Positions 27,801-35,499 of a stretch of 64,000 bases of DNA are shown piece after piece. Under the pieces are notes generated by a model that was not told the origin of the DNA, did not search any database, and was given only the letters and a program-made list of their open reading frames with translations. The DNA is taken from NCBI GenBank assembly GCA_040218145.1, contig JAVJQK010000100.1:1-64000 (forward strand). The letters are read 5' to 3'. Origin of the DNA: Sandaracinaceae bacterium. Its GTDB lineage: Bacteria; Myxococcota_A; Polyangia; Polyangiales; Sandaracinaceae. Within the stretch, counting starts at the first letter, position 1. Every line of letters begins with the position of its first letter. The position numbers and the translations under genes were made by a program.

Positions 27801-28942
27801 CCCGAGTCGCGGAGCCAGCTCAGGCGCGCGTGCTCGTCGTAGTGCAGCTCGATGCGGTGGTCGTCGCGGGTCCGCATGCGCGTGAGTCGCGCGACCCCAG
27901 CATCGCCGCCGGGGAGCGGCTCGAAGTCGTGGCAGAGGCCGTCCGACGTCCAGACCTCCCAGGTGTTCTCGCCGCGGCACTTAAGGGTGAGGCGATCGAT
28001 CGGGTAGTAGACCTCTTCGCCCGGCTCGATGCGGTGGTTCGGGAAGTCGAAGGTGTCGAACTCGACCTCGCGGCCGTCCTCGGTGAGGTAGACGACCTTG
28101 CCGCGCTCGCGCCAGACCTTCTGCTCGAGGCTGTGGCTCCAGCCGTGGCCGAGGGCGCCCGCGCGGTCGGCGAAGCCGGAGTTGTAGACGCGCTCGATCT
28201 TCAGAGGCAGCGGGCCAGGCAGCTCGACGTCGACGTGGTCGGTGAAGACGCGACCGGTCGCGACGTCGACGGGGTGGCCGGTGAGGAAGCAGATGGCGCG
28301 GCTCAGGAGGTTGCGCAGGCGCCCTGGGCCGACGACGCGCGAGAGCAGGTTGTTGAGCTGGTGGCTCATCCACTTCGTGCGGATGAAGGCGCCGAGCGCG
28401 GCCATCGCGTCGAGGGTGGGCGGGCCGCCGACGAGGACGGGGAGGCCCTTGGGCATCGCGAGGATGGTCGAGCTCGGGAGGCGCACCGGCTCGCTGCAGC
28501 TCATCACGAAGTCCCCGAACCGCGCGAAGTTGGAGCCCATCGCGTGCACGGTCAGGCTGCCGGTCACGACGATGCCGTCGTCGTCGGGCATGGCCGGGTT
28601 GTCGGGCCCCGAGGGCGTCTCCTTCGGGAGGACGAGGGGCATGACGCTCGGCATCGGCGCCCACGAGGTGCCGGGCGGGATGAGGATGTGCCCGAACCCC
28701 ATCGCCTCGGTGCCGGTGTTCGTCGCCGGGAGGAAGTTGACGATGACCGCGCCGGTCGGAGGTGCGCCACACAGCTCGGAGATCACCGCGCTGATCACGG
28801 CGCCGACGGCGAACCCGAGCGGGTCCATGATCAGGCCCACGAAGGGGTTCGGGAGCGGCGTGGGGACGGGCGCGGGCATGGGCACCATCTCCCAGTGGAT
28901 GTCGACGCCGATGACCCCGTCGGTGTTCTTGGAGGCGAGCAT
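24896..28942 (-). CDS. PAAR-like/Rhs polymorphic toxin (T6SS effector)
   Basis: 1348 residues from MLASKNTDGV at 28942. Order: an N-terminal PAAR-like region (residues about 60-190, GTEAMGFGHILIPPGTSW), a DUF6531-type start of the shell (HPVDVATGRVFTDHVDVELP), then about 25 YD/Rhs repeats, and the core-terminating PTGAFVSVDPLGL and DPLSWADPLGL, after which the core is normally autocleaved. The 115-residue tip ends HFHPPGRPGGHVWYG, a His-rich motif suggesting a nuclease-like toxin; class not assigned. The start overlaps the adaptor stop by one base. GC drops sharply below about 25735, so the distal core and tip look exchanged. Confidence 0.9.
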   Translation of the reverse strand: MLASKNTDGVIGVDIHWEMVPMPAPVPTPLPNPFVGLIMDPLGFAVGAVISAVISELCGAPPTGAVIVNFLPATNTGTEAMGFGHILIPPGTSWAPMPSVMPLVLPKETPSGPDNPAMPDDDGIVVTGSLTVHAMGSNFARFGDFVMSCSEPVRLPSSTILAMPKGLPVLVGGPPTLDAMAALGAFIRTKWMSHQLNNLLSRVVGPGRLRNLLSRAICFLTGHPVDVATGRVFTDHVDVELPGPLPLKIERVYNSGFADRAGALGHGWSHSLEQKVWRERGKVVYLTEDGREVEFDTFDFPNHRIEPGEEVYYPIDRLTLKCRGENTWEVWTSDGLCHDFEPLPGGDAGVARLTRMRTRDDHRIELHYDEHARLSWLRDSGGRRVLFENDAHGRLTKIKLPVSRGEGHFEHLRYSYDERGDLVRVTDAAGSFWEFEYTSHLLTRETDREGLSFYFGYDGIGQGAYCIRTWGDGGIYDHEILYDKQGGTTCVTNSLGAVTTYRQNEIHCVTEVIDAHGGVTKYEYDPRSLQRTAETDALGHTTRWAYDRRGNTTRIEAPDGAVTTLEPHPRFDAPVLAVDPNGGEWRWEYDDFGRIKGRANPFGHWTRYEYEDKRLARASTPGGAETALSYDYAGNVARVITATGAEVRFEHDRLGRVAKLVNPRGGVERRQYDALGNLMRVEEPHGVVRTFTYDKEQNLTRAVDSLRDISFTYAGYHRLHERLEAGTAIRFHYDTEDQLLAVENEHGERYRFDLDERGLVRSETGFDDFTRRYTRDAAGRVTQVDKPSGRVDQLTYDAAGRITDVAHSDGTFERYRYRADGSLIEASNDTAEVHFERDPLGKVVRELTRLPDGTEHWVRSGYGPDGHRVRVESSDGHMHHIHRNLAGDVTRVELEGNRWHVDFERDPLGLELSRSFPNGITSRWERDVVGRPMRRTVTYQGEKVLDDKRYVWEGDDQIRAILDPQHGDAHYEHDARGRLVWGRMPWGEEQHRAMDAVGNIFRSPDLSDRRYGKGGRIEEADGTAYRHDEDGNLVEKTDVLGDTTLYRWNGAGMLDSVLLPDGKEVSFEYDVMARRLARVCSERCTDGSQTRYTWDGNQPLADYDSEIGMRAWLFEPDGLALVASLDGDRIDGALTDQIDVPTQLFDQAGECVWSGFLDVHGEAALATAALALPFRWPGQRWDEELRLSYNRHRYYSPPTGAFVSVDPLGLSGSISLFAYPADPLSWADPLGLKTCAQAARDNRRGQFFEAVIGDDGVLRVVSGPLSAQEAVARLRRIIRDGGHGGIYTVASRDARSLARRVGRGRAGGRALHDVAHLNRASGSRSGNYSHFHPPGRPGGHVWYGTPRS

Positions 28943-30357
28943 CAGAAGAGCGCCTCCGCCGCGGCGCGCGTGTCGCCCTGCTCGATGCGGTTGGCCTGGT
29001 GCTCGAGCGACTCGGCCTGCGCGCCCAGCCCGCGGGCTCGGAGCAGCGCAGCCAGCTCCCGCGCGGCCCGCGGGGCGCTCGAGGTCTTGGCCACGTCGGG
29101 GGCCGCGCCCTCGGCCAGCTCGATCGCCTGGCGCCAGCACTCGGTGGCCCGGTCTCCGAGCTGCGCCTCGGCAGCCATCTGTCCCGCGAGCCGCCAGCAC
29201 TCGATGGCCAGCCCCGTCGCGTTGGCCTTCAGCGCGTGCTCGGCGCTCCGCGCGTACTGCCCCGCCGCGTCGGGGTGTCGGCCCGCGCGCGCGTCCATCA
29301 GCGCCAGGGCGAGACCGGCCTGGGCGCGCTCGAGGTGGAGCTCCAGCTCCTCGGCCTTCTGCGCGACGCCCGCGTACTGGCGATACGACTCGTCCTCCCG
29401 ACCGAGGGCGAGCTCGTACCCCGCGAGCACCATCCACTGCAGCACCAGCTCGCGCTCTCCCTGCGCTTCGGCCGCGATGCGACACGCCTCGCGCTGGTGC
29501 TGAATGGCGAGCTCTCCGTTGCCGAGCTTCATCTGCACGGCCGCGGCGAGCATGTACTGCTGCATGCGCGCGCCCTGCGAGCCCGCGAGCGCGGGGCTCA
29601 TGCCCGCGGCGGCCAGCTCGACGTCCACCTCGGCCTGCTGCTCCACCGTCGGCGTTCGGTCGCCCTTGCGAGGTGGAGGGATGATGCCGCGAGGCCAGGC
29701 CGCACCGGCGCGCGCGGGCCCGGGCAGCTCTGGGTCGACCGACGCCATCATGGCGTTCAGGTCCTGCACGAAGGCCGCGTCGTCCCGGACGCAGGCGTTC
29801 TGCATCGCCCGGGCCCCCAGCTCCTCGTGCAGGGCCGCGAGCGGCGCCTCCTGCATGTCCATCACGATCCAGCGCGCGGCGGCGAGCTCGGGCTGCATCA
29901 CGAGCTCACGCAGCTCGGCTTCGAACAGCCCACCGTCTTCGATGAGCGCGGGCGCGAGCACGATGACGAGGCCTTCGAGCGGCGGCCGCACGCACTGCAG
30001 GACGAGGTTCACCCAGCCGCCGAACGCGGCGTGGGGATCGGGCGAGGCGGGCGCGCGCCCGGAGAGCGAGCCGAGCTCGATGCCCTCCTCGCTGAGCACC
30101 CTGCGCCGGCCCTCCCAGTGCTCGGCGAGCCGCTGGGCGCGCACCCGCCAGCCGCCGTCCGCCAGCCGCCACGCGTCCTCGAGCACGACGAACGGGCTCT
30201 GATTGTCGAGGCTCAGCTCGCCCGCCGCGAGCAGCTTCAGCGCGCTCTTGCGCAGCGCGGCGCCGCAGCGGACATGAAGCAGCTTCACCTCCGTCGCGCG
30301 CGCGAACCACGACACGTCCTCGTGCAGCGCCCGCAGGGGGCGTGCCATCGACTCCAT
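28942..30357 (-). CDS. TPR-type effector adaptor between VgrG and Rhs
   Basis: 471 residues. The N-terminal 180 residues form a mixed alpha/beta domain (ATEVKLLHVRCGAALRKSAL, LEGLVIVLAPALIEDGG, WIVMDMQEAPLAALHEELGA). The C-terminal 240 residues are TPR-like helices (LAIQHQREACRIAAEAQGE, YRQYAGVAQKAEELELHLER, LAIECWRLAGQMAAEAQLGD). It lies between VgrG (12 bases) and Rhs (one-base overlap), where T6SS adaptors (DUF4123, DUF1795, DUF2169) usually sit. It matches none of those by eye, so it may be a different, lineage-specific adaptor that loads the Rhs effector on VgrG. Confidence 0.65.
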   Translation of the reverse strand: MESMARPLRALHEDVSWFARATEVKLLHVRCGAALRKSALKLLAAGELSLDNQSPFVVLEDAWRLADGGWRVRAQRLAEHWEGRRRVLSEEGIELGSLSGRAPASPDPHAAFGGWVNLVLQCVRPPLEGLVIVLAPALIEDGGLFEAELRELVMQPELAAARWIVMDMQEAPLAALHEELGARAMQNACVRDDAAFVQDLNAMMASVDPELPGPARAGAAWPRGIIPPPRKGDRTPTVEQQAEVDVELAAAGMSPALAGSQGARMQQYMLAAAVQMKLGNGELAIQHQREACRIAAEAQGERELVLQWMVLAGYELALGREDESYRQYAGVAQKAEELELHLERAQAGLALALMDARAGRHPDAAGQYARSAEHALKANATGLAIECWRLAGQMAAEAQLGDRATECWRQAIELAEGAAPDVAKTSSAPRAARELAALLRARGLGAQAESLEHQANRIEQGDTRAAAEALF

Positions 30358-30369
30358 CGCCTGTCCCCC

Positions 30370-32688
30370 TCAGTTGATCTTGACGAGCAGCCCCGTGATC
30401 TCGTTCATGGTCTGCGCGGACGAGGTGACGGTGGAGCCCGACGTGGTCACGCCGCTCGGACCGAGCTCGATCGACGACGACCCGGCGGAGAGCGTGATCT
30501 TCTCCGTCGTCATCTCGATCTTGCAGGCGCCGACCTCGAGCTCGATCTTCGTGTCGCCCGCGAGCTTGATCTTGCCGTCGTTCTTCATCAGGAGATGCGA
30601 GCTGCCGGTCTTGGCGTGCACCTCCTTCGCCGACTCGACGTAGGTCTTCTGGCTGCCCTGCGTGAACTTCTCGGTCTCGCCCTGCACCAGCGTGTAGTGC
30701 GCGCCGTCGACGGTGACGTTGTACTGCCCGGTGATGTGCTCGTTGCGGTTCGCGCCGTCGAGCACCTTCAGGTTGTCGAACTCCTTGACCTTCACCTCGC
30801 GGCCGCCGTCGAACGTCTCGAGGTCCTTGCCCGTCTGGACATGGATCTTGCGGTGTCCGTCCTGGACCGTGAGCAGCTCGTCGTCCTTCACCGTGCGGGC
30901 GCGCTGGCCCTCGATGACCCAGTCCTCGTTGCCGTGCACGATCTCCGAGCGGTAGTGCCCGACCTCCACCCACTCGTCGTGGTCGACGGTGTGGAAGCGA
31001 TCGTTGTGCACGGTCATCCGTTGGTCGTTCCCGACCGTCTCGGTCTGGTCCACGTCGACCGTGTTGGACTGGTTGTTCTTCACGTGGGTCGAGTGATCGT
31101 GCTCGACCTCCTCGTTGTAGTCCTTCTCGGCGTGAACGTAGATGAACTCGTTGCCCGCCTCGTCCTCGAACCGCATCTCGTTGAAGCCATCGCTCCGCGG
31201 CGACGACTTCGTCCGTATCAGGCTCTGCGTCTTCTTCGCCGGAACCTCTGTTCCGTTCCTGTTGTCCCCGTTGTATACGCAACCCACGATCAATGGAGAG
31301 TCTGGATCTCCGTCCAGAAATGAGACGACTACCTCCATACCGACTCGCGGTATGAATGACGAGCCGAATCCCGCGCCAGACCATGAGTGCATGACTCGAA
31401 TCCACGCGCTACATTTCGAGTGCTGCGCATCATCGTGATCGGTGTCCCAATGAAACCGTACTCTGCAGCGCCCATGCTCGTCAGTGTAGATCTCTTCATT
31501 TGGTGGCCCGACCACCCTGGCCGTCTGATGTCCGGAGACGATGGGTCGGGGCGCTCGCTTGGGAGGGCGGAACTGCCGTGACTTCGGCACCACGGTGAGC
31601 CGCGCCGAGTAGCTCCCGTGTCGGCCTCGTCTCCCGCCTTCCGCAGCACAGGCGACGACAAGGTATGGGCCGTCCAACGAACCGTCAGGACAACCTACTA
31701 CCTCGATGATGTGTCCGGGGGTCAGCCCGACACAAAGGCTGCGGAGTTCCCATGAACGGTCGCGTAGCGCCAGCACTTCGAGGCCAATTCGTGCTTGGTG
31801 AGTGGCGTCATGGTCGGTGAAAGCGCCGTCCTTGTATCCCGTCATCGCGACGGCAGCAACGTGTTGCTGGTGCCTTCCGTACAACCCAGACGAATCGTCC
31901 GTATCGGCAGCGATAGATGCCCCGATCTGAACTCGCGGAGAGGTCCAATCGTATCCAATACAAGAAACCTCTGCGGTCCCAATCTCTCGGAAATGCCGTG
32001 CCGCGAACACCCCCTCTCCTGTCGGGGGCGGGGTTTGAGGGTTGCACCAACGCACTACTCCGTCTTCTGCACTTGCCCCGGCTTCGAGAGAACTGTTCGA
32101 GTCACACAAGACGAGTGTTTCGTACTCATCCTCGAAGCGAAAGTAGTAGAATATGCCCTCTTGCTCGAGCCGTCTTTGGATGAACGTCAGGTCCGATTCA
32201 TCGAACTGGATCAGAAGCTCATGCGCTGCATAGGTGCGCGTAAGCTCGTTCGAAACGGACCGGTGGCGACTTCCTAGATGTTCTAGGTAGATCGACTCCA
32301 CGAGAGCAGGGATGGTCGTATCGGTGAAGACGCGCGAACGAACCGTCTTCGAGAGTAGCCAAAGAGCCGGCACGATGTGCAACGACACCTGGCCCCCCTC
32401 CTGGTATAGATCGTCTCGGCTGGACGCGTGTCGAATGACGCCATGTATCATTCGACTCGTGGTTCCGCGCGAGATCAAGACGTGAGCCTCGGATCCCAGT
32501 AGCGCGTCGGGATCTGGTGGAGTCCCGTCGACGACGGTGGCTCTCAGGAAGCAGTCGAACGTCTCGCTGAGTGCCTCGTGAAACTCGAGAGCATCGACAC
32601 TACAGTCCGAACTCGAGCCCTCGATGCTCAACTGAAAGTCAACGTCGACTCGAGAGGCGAGGTTGTCGAATGTATGATGATCACTCAT
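30370..32688 (-). CDS. vgrG: VgrG type VI secretion spike protein
   Basis: 772 residues from MSDHHTFDN. The N-terminal gp27-like region (FQLSIEG, RRLEQEGIFYYFRFED) leads to the gp5-like OB fold with the hallmark HGRCRVRFHWDTD, IRVMHSWSGAGFGSSFIPRVGMEV and DPDSPLIVGCVYN. A long gp5-type beta-helix of VxxNxxxxV repeats follows (HVKNNQSNTVDVDQTETVGN) and a C-terminal tail. It trimerises as the puncturing tip of the T6SS and carries the Rhs effector. The 5' two-thirds (from about 31230 to 32688) is visibly less GC-rich than the 3' part, suggesting a chimeric gene. No other T6SS core gene is in the window. Confidence 0.93.
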   Translation of the reverse strand: MSDHHTFDNLASRVDVDFQLSIEGSSSDCSVDALEFHEALSETFDCFLRATVVDGTPPDPDALLGSEAHVLISRGTTSRMIHGVIRHASSRDDLYQEGGQVSLHIVPALWLLSKTVRSRVFTDTTIPALVESIYLEHLGSRHRSVSNELTRTYAAHELLIQFDESDLTFIQRRLEQEGIFYYFRFEDEYETLVLCDSNSSLEAGASAEDGVVRWCNPQTPPPTGEGVFAARHFREIGTAEVSCIGYDWTSPRVQIGASIAADTDDSSGLYGRHQQHVAAVAMTGYKDGAFTDHDATHQARIGLEVLALRDRSWELRSLCVGLTPGHIIEVVGCPDGSLDGPYLVVACAAEGGRRGRHGSYSARLTVVPKSRQFRPPKRAPRPIVSGHQTARVVGPPNEEIYTDEHGRCRVRFHWDTDHDDAQHSKCSAWIRVMHSWSGAGFGSSFIPRVGMEVVVSFLDGDPDSPLIVGCVYNGDNRNGTEVPAKKTQSLIRTKSSPRSDGFNEMRFEDEAGNEFIYVHAEKDYNEEVEHDHSTHVKNNQSNTVDVDQTETVGNDQRMTVHNDRFHTVDHDEWVEVGHYRSEIVHGNEDWVIEGQRARTVKDDELLTVQDGHRKIHVQTGKDLETFDGGREVKVKEFDNLKVLDGANRNEHITGQYNVTVDGAHYTLVQGETEKFTQGSQKTYVESAKEVHAKTGSSHLLMKNDGKIKLAGDTKIELEVGACKIEMTTEKITLSAGSSSIELGPSGVTTSGSTVTSSAQTMNEITGLLVKIN

Positions 32689-32990
32689 CTGAGGTGCCTT
32701 CACAGCCGCGAGACCGGCCAGCCAAGGGTCGTCCTTGGACTTTAGTTCTGTGGGCATGGGTCGTTGCGGTAGTGGCCATCTCCGCTGGTGTCGGAGCCGG
32801 CACATCCGTCACCCCCCGTGTGGGAGTGTGGCTTGCTATCTGTTGGGCGTCTGCAGGCATGGGAGTTCTGGTCTCAGCACGTGGGAAGATCCGCACGCAG
32901 GTATACTGGAGAGCGTTCCTCTCGTTCTTACTGGTGCTTGGAACTGCAGGCTGGATCTACATCAGTGTTTCAGGGCCACTATCCAGATAG
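32670..32990 (+). CDS. Small three-helix membrane protein abutting the caspase-like gene
   Basis: 106 residues. A polar N-terminus (MYDDHSSEVPSQ) leads to three membrane helices: WTLVLWAWVVAVVAISAGVG, VGVWLAICWASAGMGVLVS, and AFLSFLLVLGTAGWIYISV. GAGGCGAGG before the ATG is a good RBS. It is divergent from vgrG, with the two 5' ends overlapping by 19 bases, and its TAG stop directly touches the stop of the caspase-like gene at 32991. Pairing with a possible effector suggests a membrane immunity protein, but this is inference; no family recognised. Confidence 0.6.
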   Translation: MYDDHSSEVPSQPRDRPAKGRPWTLVLWAWVVAVVAISAGVGAGTSVTPRVGVWLAICWASAGMGVLVSARGKIRTQVYWRAFLSFLLVLGTAGWIYISVSGPLSR

Positions 32991-33803
32991 TCAGCGGACT
33001 CTCCACGCACCTAGGTTCGGTATCACACGCTGCGCGGCATCGAGTTCGTTGCATGCCCGAAGTAGCGTGGAGTACCTTTGCTGTGAGCCCACCAGAAATC
33101 CTTGCGCCCGTTCGATGTGCCTGCTGGCCTCTGCGGCGTTTGTGTGGTCCGCTCGGCGCCCATACCCGTTCGCGTGGTGATGGCGCTGAAGGCGTCGTGT
33201 TAGCTGGTGCGCTCTTTCCCTCAGTCTGGGTAGCGACAGTGCGCGGGCATTGTGTAGGACGACGTGACCGTCACTGACATGTGCCTCGACACGGTCCCAG
33301 GCATCCGGGATCCGTAGCGGCACTTCCGTGAAGTCGTAGGAATAGGCCAGCGAGCGGTAGCCCGAGACCACTCCCCCGGATGCACGAAGGAAGATCCATG
33401 CGGTGTGGACAAGAAAGTACTCACCCCTTCCTTCTGAAGCGATCGAGCAGCCGTGAAACTCGATCTCCGCTCCGGGGGAGAACATTCTCCTGTAGGACTC
33501 GTCATCGAACTCATGCCAGTTGTCGACCGTCTCATGGCCATCCCATAGCGAGCCCTCACCCAGTACAAGTCTTCCGGGAGCACCGTGGCTGTGAAAGTCC
33601 ATGTACTCGAGACGGGATCCCTCATCGCGGAGTCGTCGAAGGGTCATGGACAGGTCAGCGCGGCTGTTGAGCCTAATGGCTTCGGCGGTGGGGTGTTGCG
33701 CGTTTGCGTGGCGTCGCGCTTCGTCAATGTACAGTGGTGCCCCCGGAACGTCGCCATAGACGCCGGCCCGGGCGGAGCCGAAGTGAATACGATGGGATGG
33801 CAC
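32991..33803 (-). CDS. Caspase-like (DUF4347-like) protein, candidate effector
   Basis: 270 residues from a GTG at 33803. Residues about 66-150 carry a clan CD cysteine-peptidase pattern: a hydrophobic strand then His73 in DFHSHGAPGRLVLG, and about 45 residues later a strand then Cys119 in AEIEFHGCSIASEGRGEYFL, with GGVVSGYRSL following. The His-Gly/Gly-Cys spacing and surrounding glycine pattern match DUF4347/CHAT-type domains. The last 80 residues are Arg/His-rich helices. It lies upstream of vgrG in the same orientation, with a convergent membrane protein between. Less GC-rich than the genome average. Protease activity is predicted only. Confidence 0.6.
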   Translation of the reverse strand: MPSHRIHFGSARAGVYGDVPGAPLYIDEARRHANAQHPTAEAIRLNSRADLSMTLRRLRDEGSRLEYMDFHSHGAPGRLVLGEGSLWDGHETVDNWHEFDDESYRRMFSPGAEIEFHGCSIASEGRGEYFLVHTAWIFLRASGGVVSGYRSLAYSYDFTEVPLRIPDAWDRVEAHVSDGHVVLHNARALSLPRLRERAHQLTRRLQRHHHANGYGRRADHTNAAEASRHIERAQGFLVGSQQRYSTLLRACNELDAAQRVIPNLGAWRVR

Positions 33804-34076
33804 GCTAGCAATCTAAGTTACTAGGAGGGGCGGGGGCTGGTCAAGGCGGCTGCGACTTGTGGTGGCAGCCGCAAGTCTGAACACAAACGCAAGTGTACGT
33901 CCTAGGGGTCGAGAATCGGGCGGTGAACGACGATGACATCGTCAAGGCGGGGCAGATTCGGCAACTCGCGCTCTCCCGGTACTGCACGAGGTACTCGCCT
34001 TCTGCAGGTTCCCCGCCGAGAGGCCGCCTCGGCAGGACGGATGGGCCGGACTTCGATGGCTGCGCTGCCATGACCC
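33804..34076. other. Gene-free stretch with one stem-loop
   Basis: 273 bases between the caspase-like gene and a possible lipoprotein. An eight-base stem GCGGCTGC/GCAGCCGC (33846-33853 with 33865-33872) lies 43 bases before the GTG of the caspase-like gene and could be a leader structure or a terminator of earlier transcription. Otherwise I see only weak open frames on both strands. Confidence 0.4.
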
Positions 34077-34286
34077 ATGACGACATCGTTCGCGCGCCGG
34101 GATCGGTTGATTGCGCTCGCCGCGACGGCGGCAGGAGTCGCCGGATGCTCAGAGGTGGAGCGGCGGAAAGCAGAGCAGCCGAAGCCGGCCGTCGAGGAGA
34201 CGACTGGTCCCCGCCTCCTCGGGACGAGCCGCCGCGGCCGTCGCTGCACCCGTGCCTCTCGCTGTTCGGCAAGCCTTGAAAGGTAA
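34077..34286 (+). CDS. Short lipoprotein, possibly frameshifted
   Basis: 69 codons. The first 45 residues look like a lipoprotein start (basic MTTSFARRDRL, hydrophobic LIALAATAAGVAGC lipobox, charged linker). The rest turns abnormally Arg/Ser-rich, as when a high-GC gene is read out of frame. Another frame stays open to about 34374. The gene may be decayed or contain an indel. Confidence 0.35.
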   Translation: MTTSFARRDRLIALAATAAGVAGCSEVERRKAEQPKPAVEETTGPRLLGTSRRGRRCTRASRCSASLER

Positions 34287-34323
34287 GCTGACGGGCTTCG
34301 TCGCCGGCAACCGAGCAGCGGTT

Positions 34324-34848
34324 CTACTTCGGGCGGAGTCGCTCCCGACACCGAACGCCGCAGAGGACGGATAGCCCGAGAATGAGCGGAATCGCAGGAT
34401 CACTTCCGGCGAGCGGGCTCGCCGAACAGAGCATCGGCCGACTCGAACGCTCTTCGGTGGCTGGTTCCGCCTCTCGCTCGGGGCGCCGGCAGTAGACGCC
34501 TCTCGACCCGCTCTGGCATCGGCGCCGGAACCCTGCATATCTGAGCAGGTCGCAGTTCCCACCTGCTGCCCGGATCTGGCCCGGGGCTGTCAGAGAGGGT
34601 GGAGGCCGCGGCGGGGGGGCGTCGGGTCTGCCTTCGTAGCCTCGGCGGCTCTCCATTGGACAGTAGTGACACTCGGTCCATGAGCCTCGCGTCATGTTCT
34701 CGGGAGTGCACTCCGGGTCGAATGCCTGGCGCGGGATCGTCGGGTTCGCGCGTGCGGTCCCCGCGATGCTCAGGAGCAGCGCGGCCGCCAGGATGCATCG
34801 CCCGTTCGCGCGCCGCGCTTCAGTGTTCTTCCTTCTCCTGTCGCACAT
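34324..34848 (-). CDS. Small secreted Cys-rich protein with MYXO-CTERM-like tail
   Basis: 174 residues from MCDRRRKNTEARR. Signal peptide (CILAAALLLSIAGTARAN) cleaved after ARA. Eight to nine cysteines in the mature part (TECHYCPM, GNCDLLRY, RRCQSG, VYCRR). The end CSASPLAGSDPAIPLILGLS, followed by a basic RCRERLRPK, is a Cys/hydrophobic/Arg C-terminal sorting signal. No domain recognised. The 190 bases upstream to 35040 contain no gene. Confidence 0.6.
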   Translation of the reverse strand: MCDRRRKNTEARRANGRCILAAALLLSIAGTARANPTIPRQAFDPECTPENMTRGSWTECHYCPMESRRGYEGRPDAPPPRPPPSLTAPGQIRAAGGNCDLLRYAGFRRRCQSGSRGVYCRRPEREAEPATEERSSRPMLCSASPLAGSDPAIPLILGLSVLCGVRCRERLRPK

Positions 34849-35040
34849 CTGGAAATGCTCCCCGGCTGTTCGATCGAGGAGGGCATCGTCGTCTCGGGGA
34901 AGTGGTTTCGCCCGACGCCGAGAAAACTTCACCCCCCACGGTGCGACCTGGCTCGGTGACAAGTTGTCGCAGGGGCTGGACACTCGGAATCGATGGGCCC
35001 CAAGAACCGTTCGACCTCCCGGATGAGGAAGGACGACGGT

Positions 35041-35499
35041 ATGACCGCTCTGCTCACGCTCGATCCCGCCGCGCGCCGCTCGGTGCTCGCTCTGCTCGGT
35101 TGCATGGCCGGCGCGGACGGCGACGTCTCCGAGGAGGAGAGCGAAGCCCTCGCGGGCGCGGCGCTGGCCCTCGGGGTGACCGACGGCTCCATCCTCACGG
35201 TGCCCACGCTCGACGAGATCGACTTCGAGGGCATGGACCGGCAGGCGCGGCTGCTCGCCTACGCGGGCGCGGTCTGGATGATGCTCGCGGACGGGCTCAC
35301 GCTCAGGCGCGAGTCGTCGCTGCTGAGCCACCTCGCGGAGCGGCTGCGGGTGGGGCCCGACATGGCGCGCTTCCTCGGCTCGTTCGCGCGCTGGGTGCGC
35401 ACGGAGACGGAGCTCCCCTGGCACCGAGAGGCGGACCTGCTCTTCACGGAAGCGGCGCGTCGGCTCGCTCGGGTCGAGGCGCATCAGCGCGCGGCCTGA
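35041..35499 (+). CDS. TerB-like helical protein
   Basis: 152 residues from the ATG at 35041, with AAGGA about nine bases upstream. Two helical repeats, each with an acidic loop (SVLALLGCMAGADGDVSEEE and RLLAYAGAVWMMLADG), match the TerB domain pattern. Related in layout to the 8891-9220 gene. Its last 56 bases overlap the 3' end of the convergent hydroxylase gene. Confidence 0.6.
   Translation: MTALLTLDPAARRSVLALLGCMAGADGDVSEEESEALAGAALALGVTDGSILTVPTLDEIDFEGMDRQARLLAYAGAVWMMLADGLTLRRESSLLSHLAERLRVGPDMARFLGSFARWVRTETELPWHREADLLFTEAARRLARVEAHQRAA

Noticed and set aside
26243-29503. A plus-strand open frame of over 1000 codons antisense to the Rhs core
   Set aside because: It is Val/Ala/Asp/Glu-rich low complexity, generated by the repeated YD codons of Rhs; no RBS or domain.
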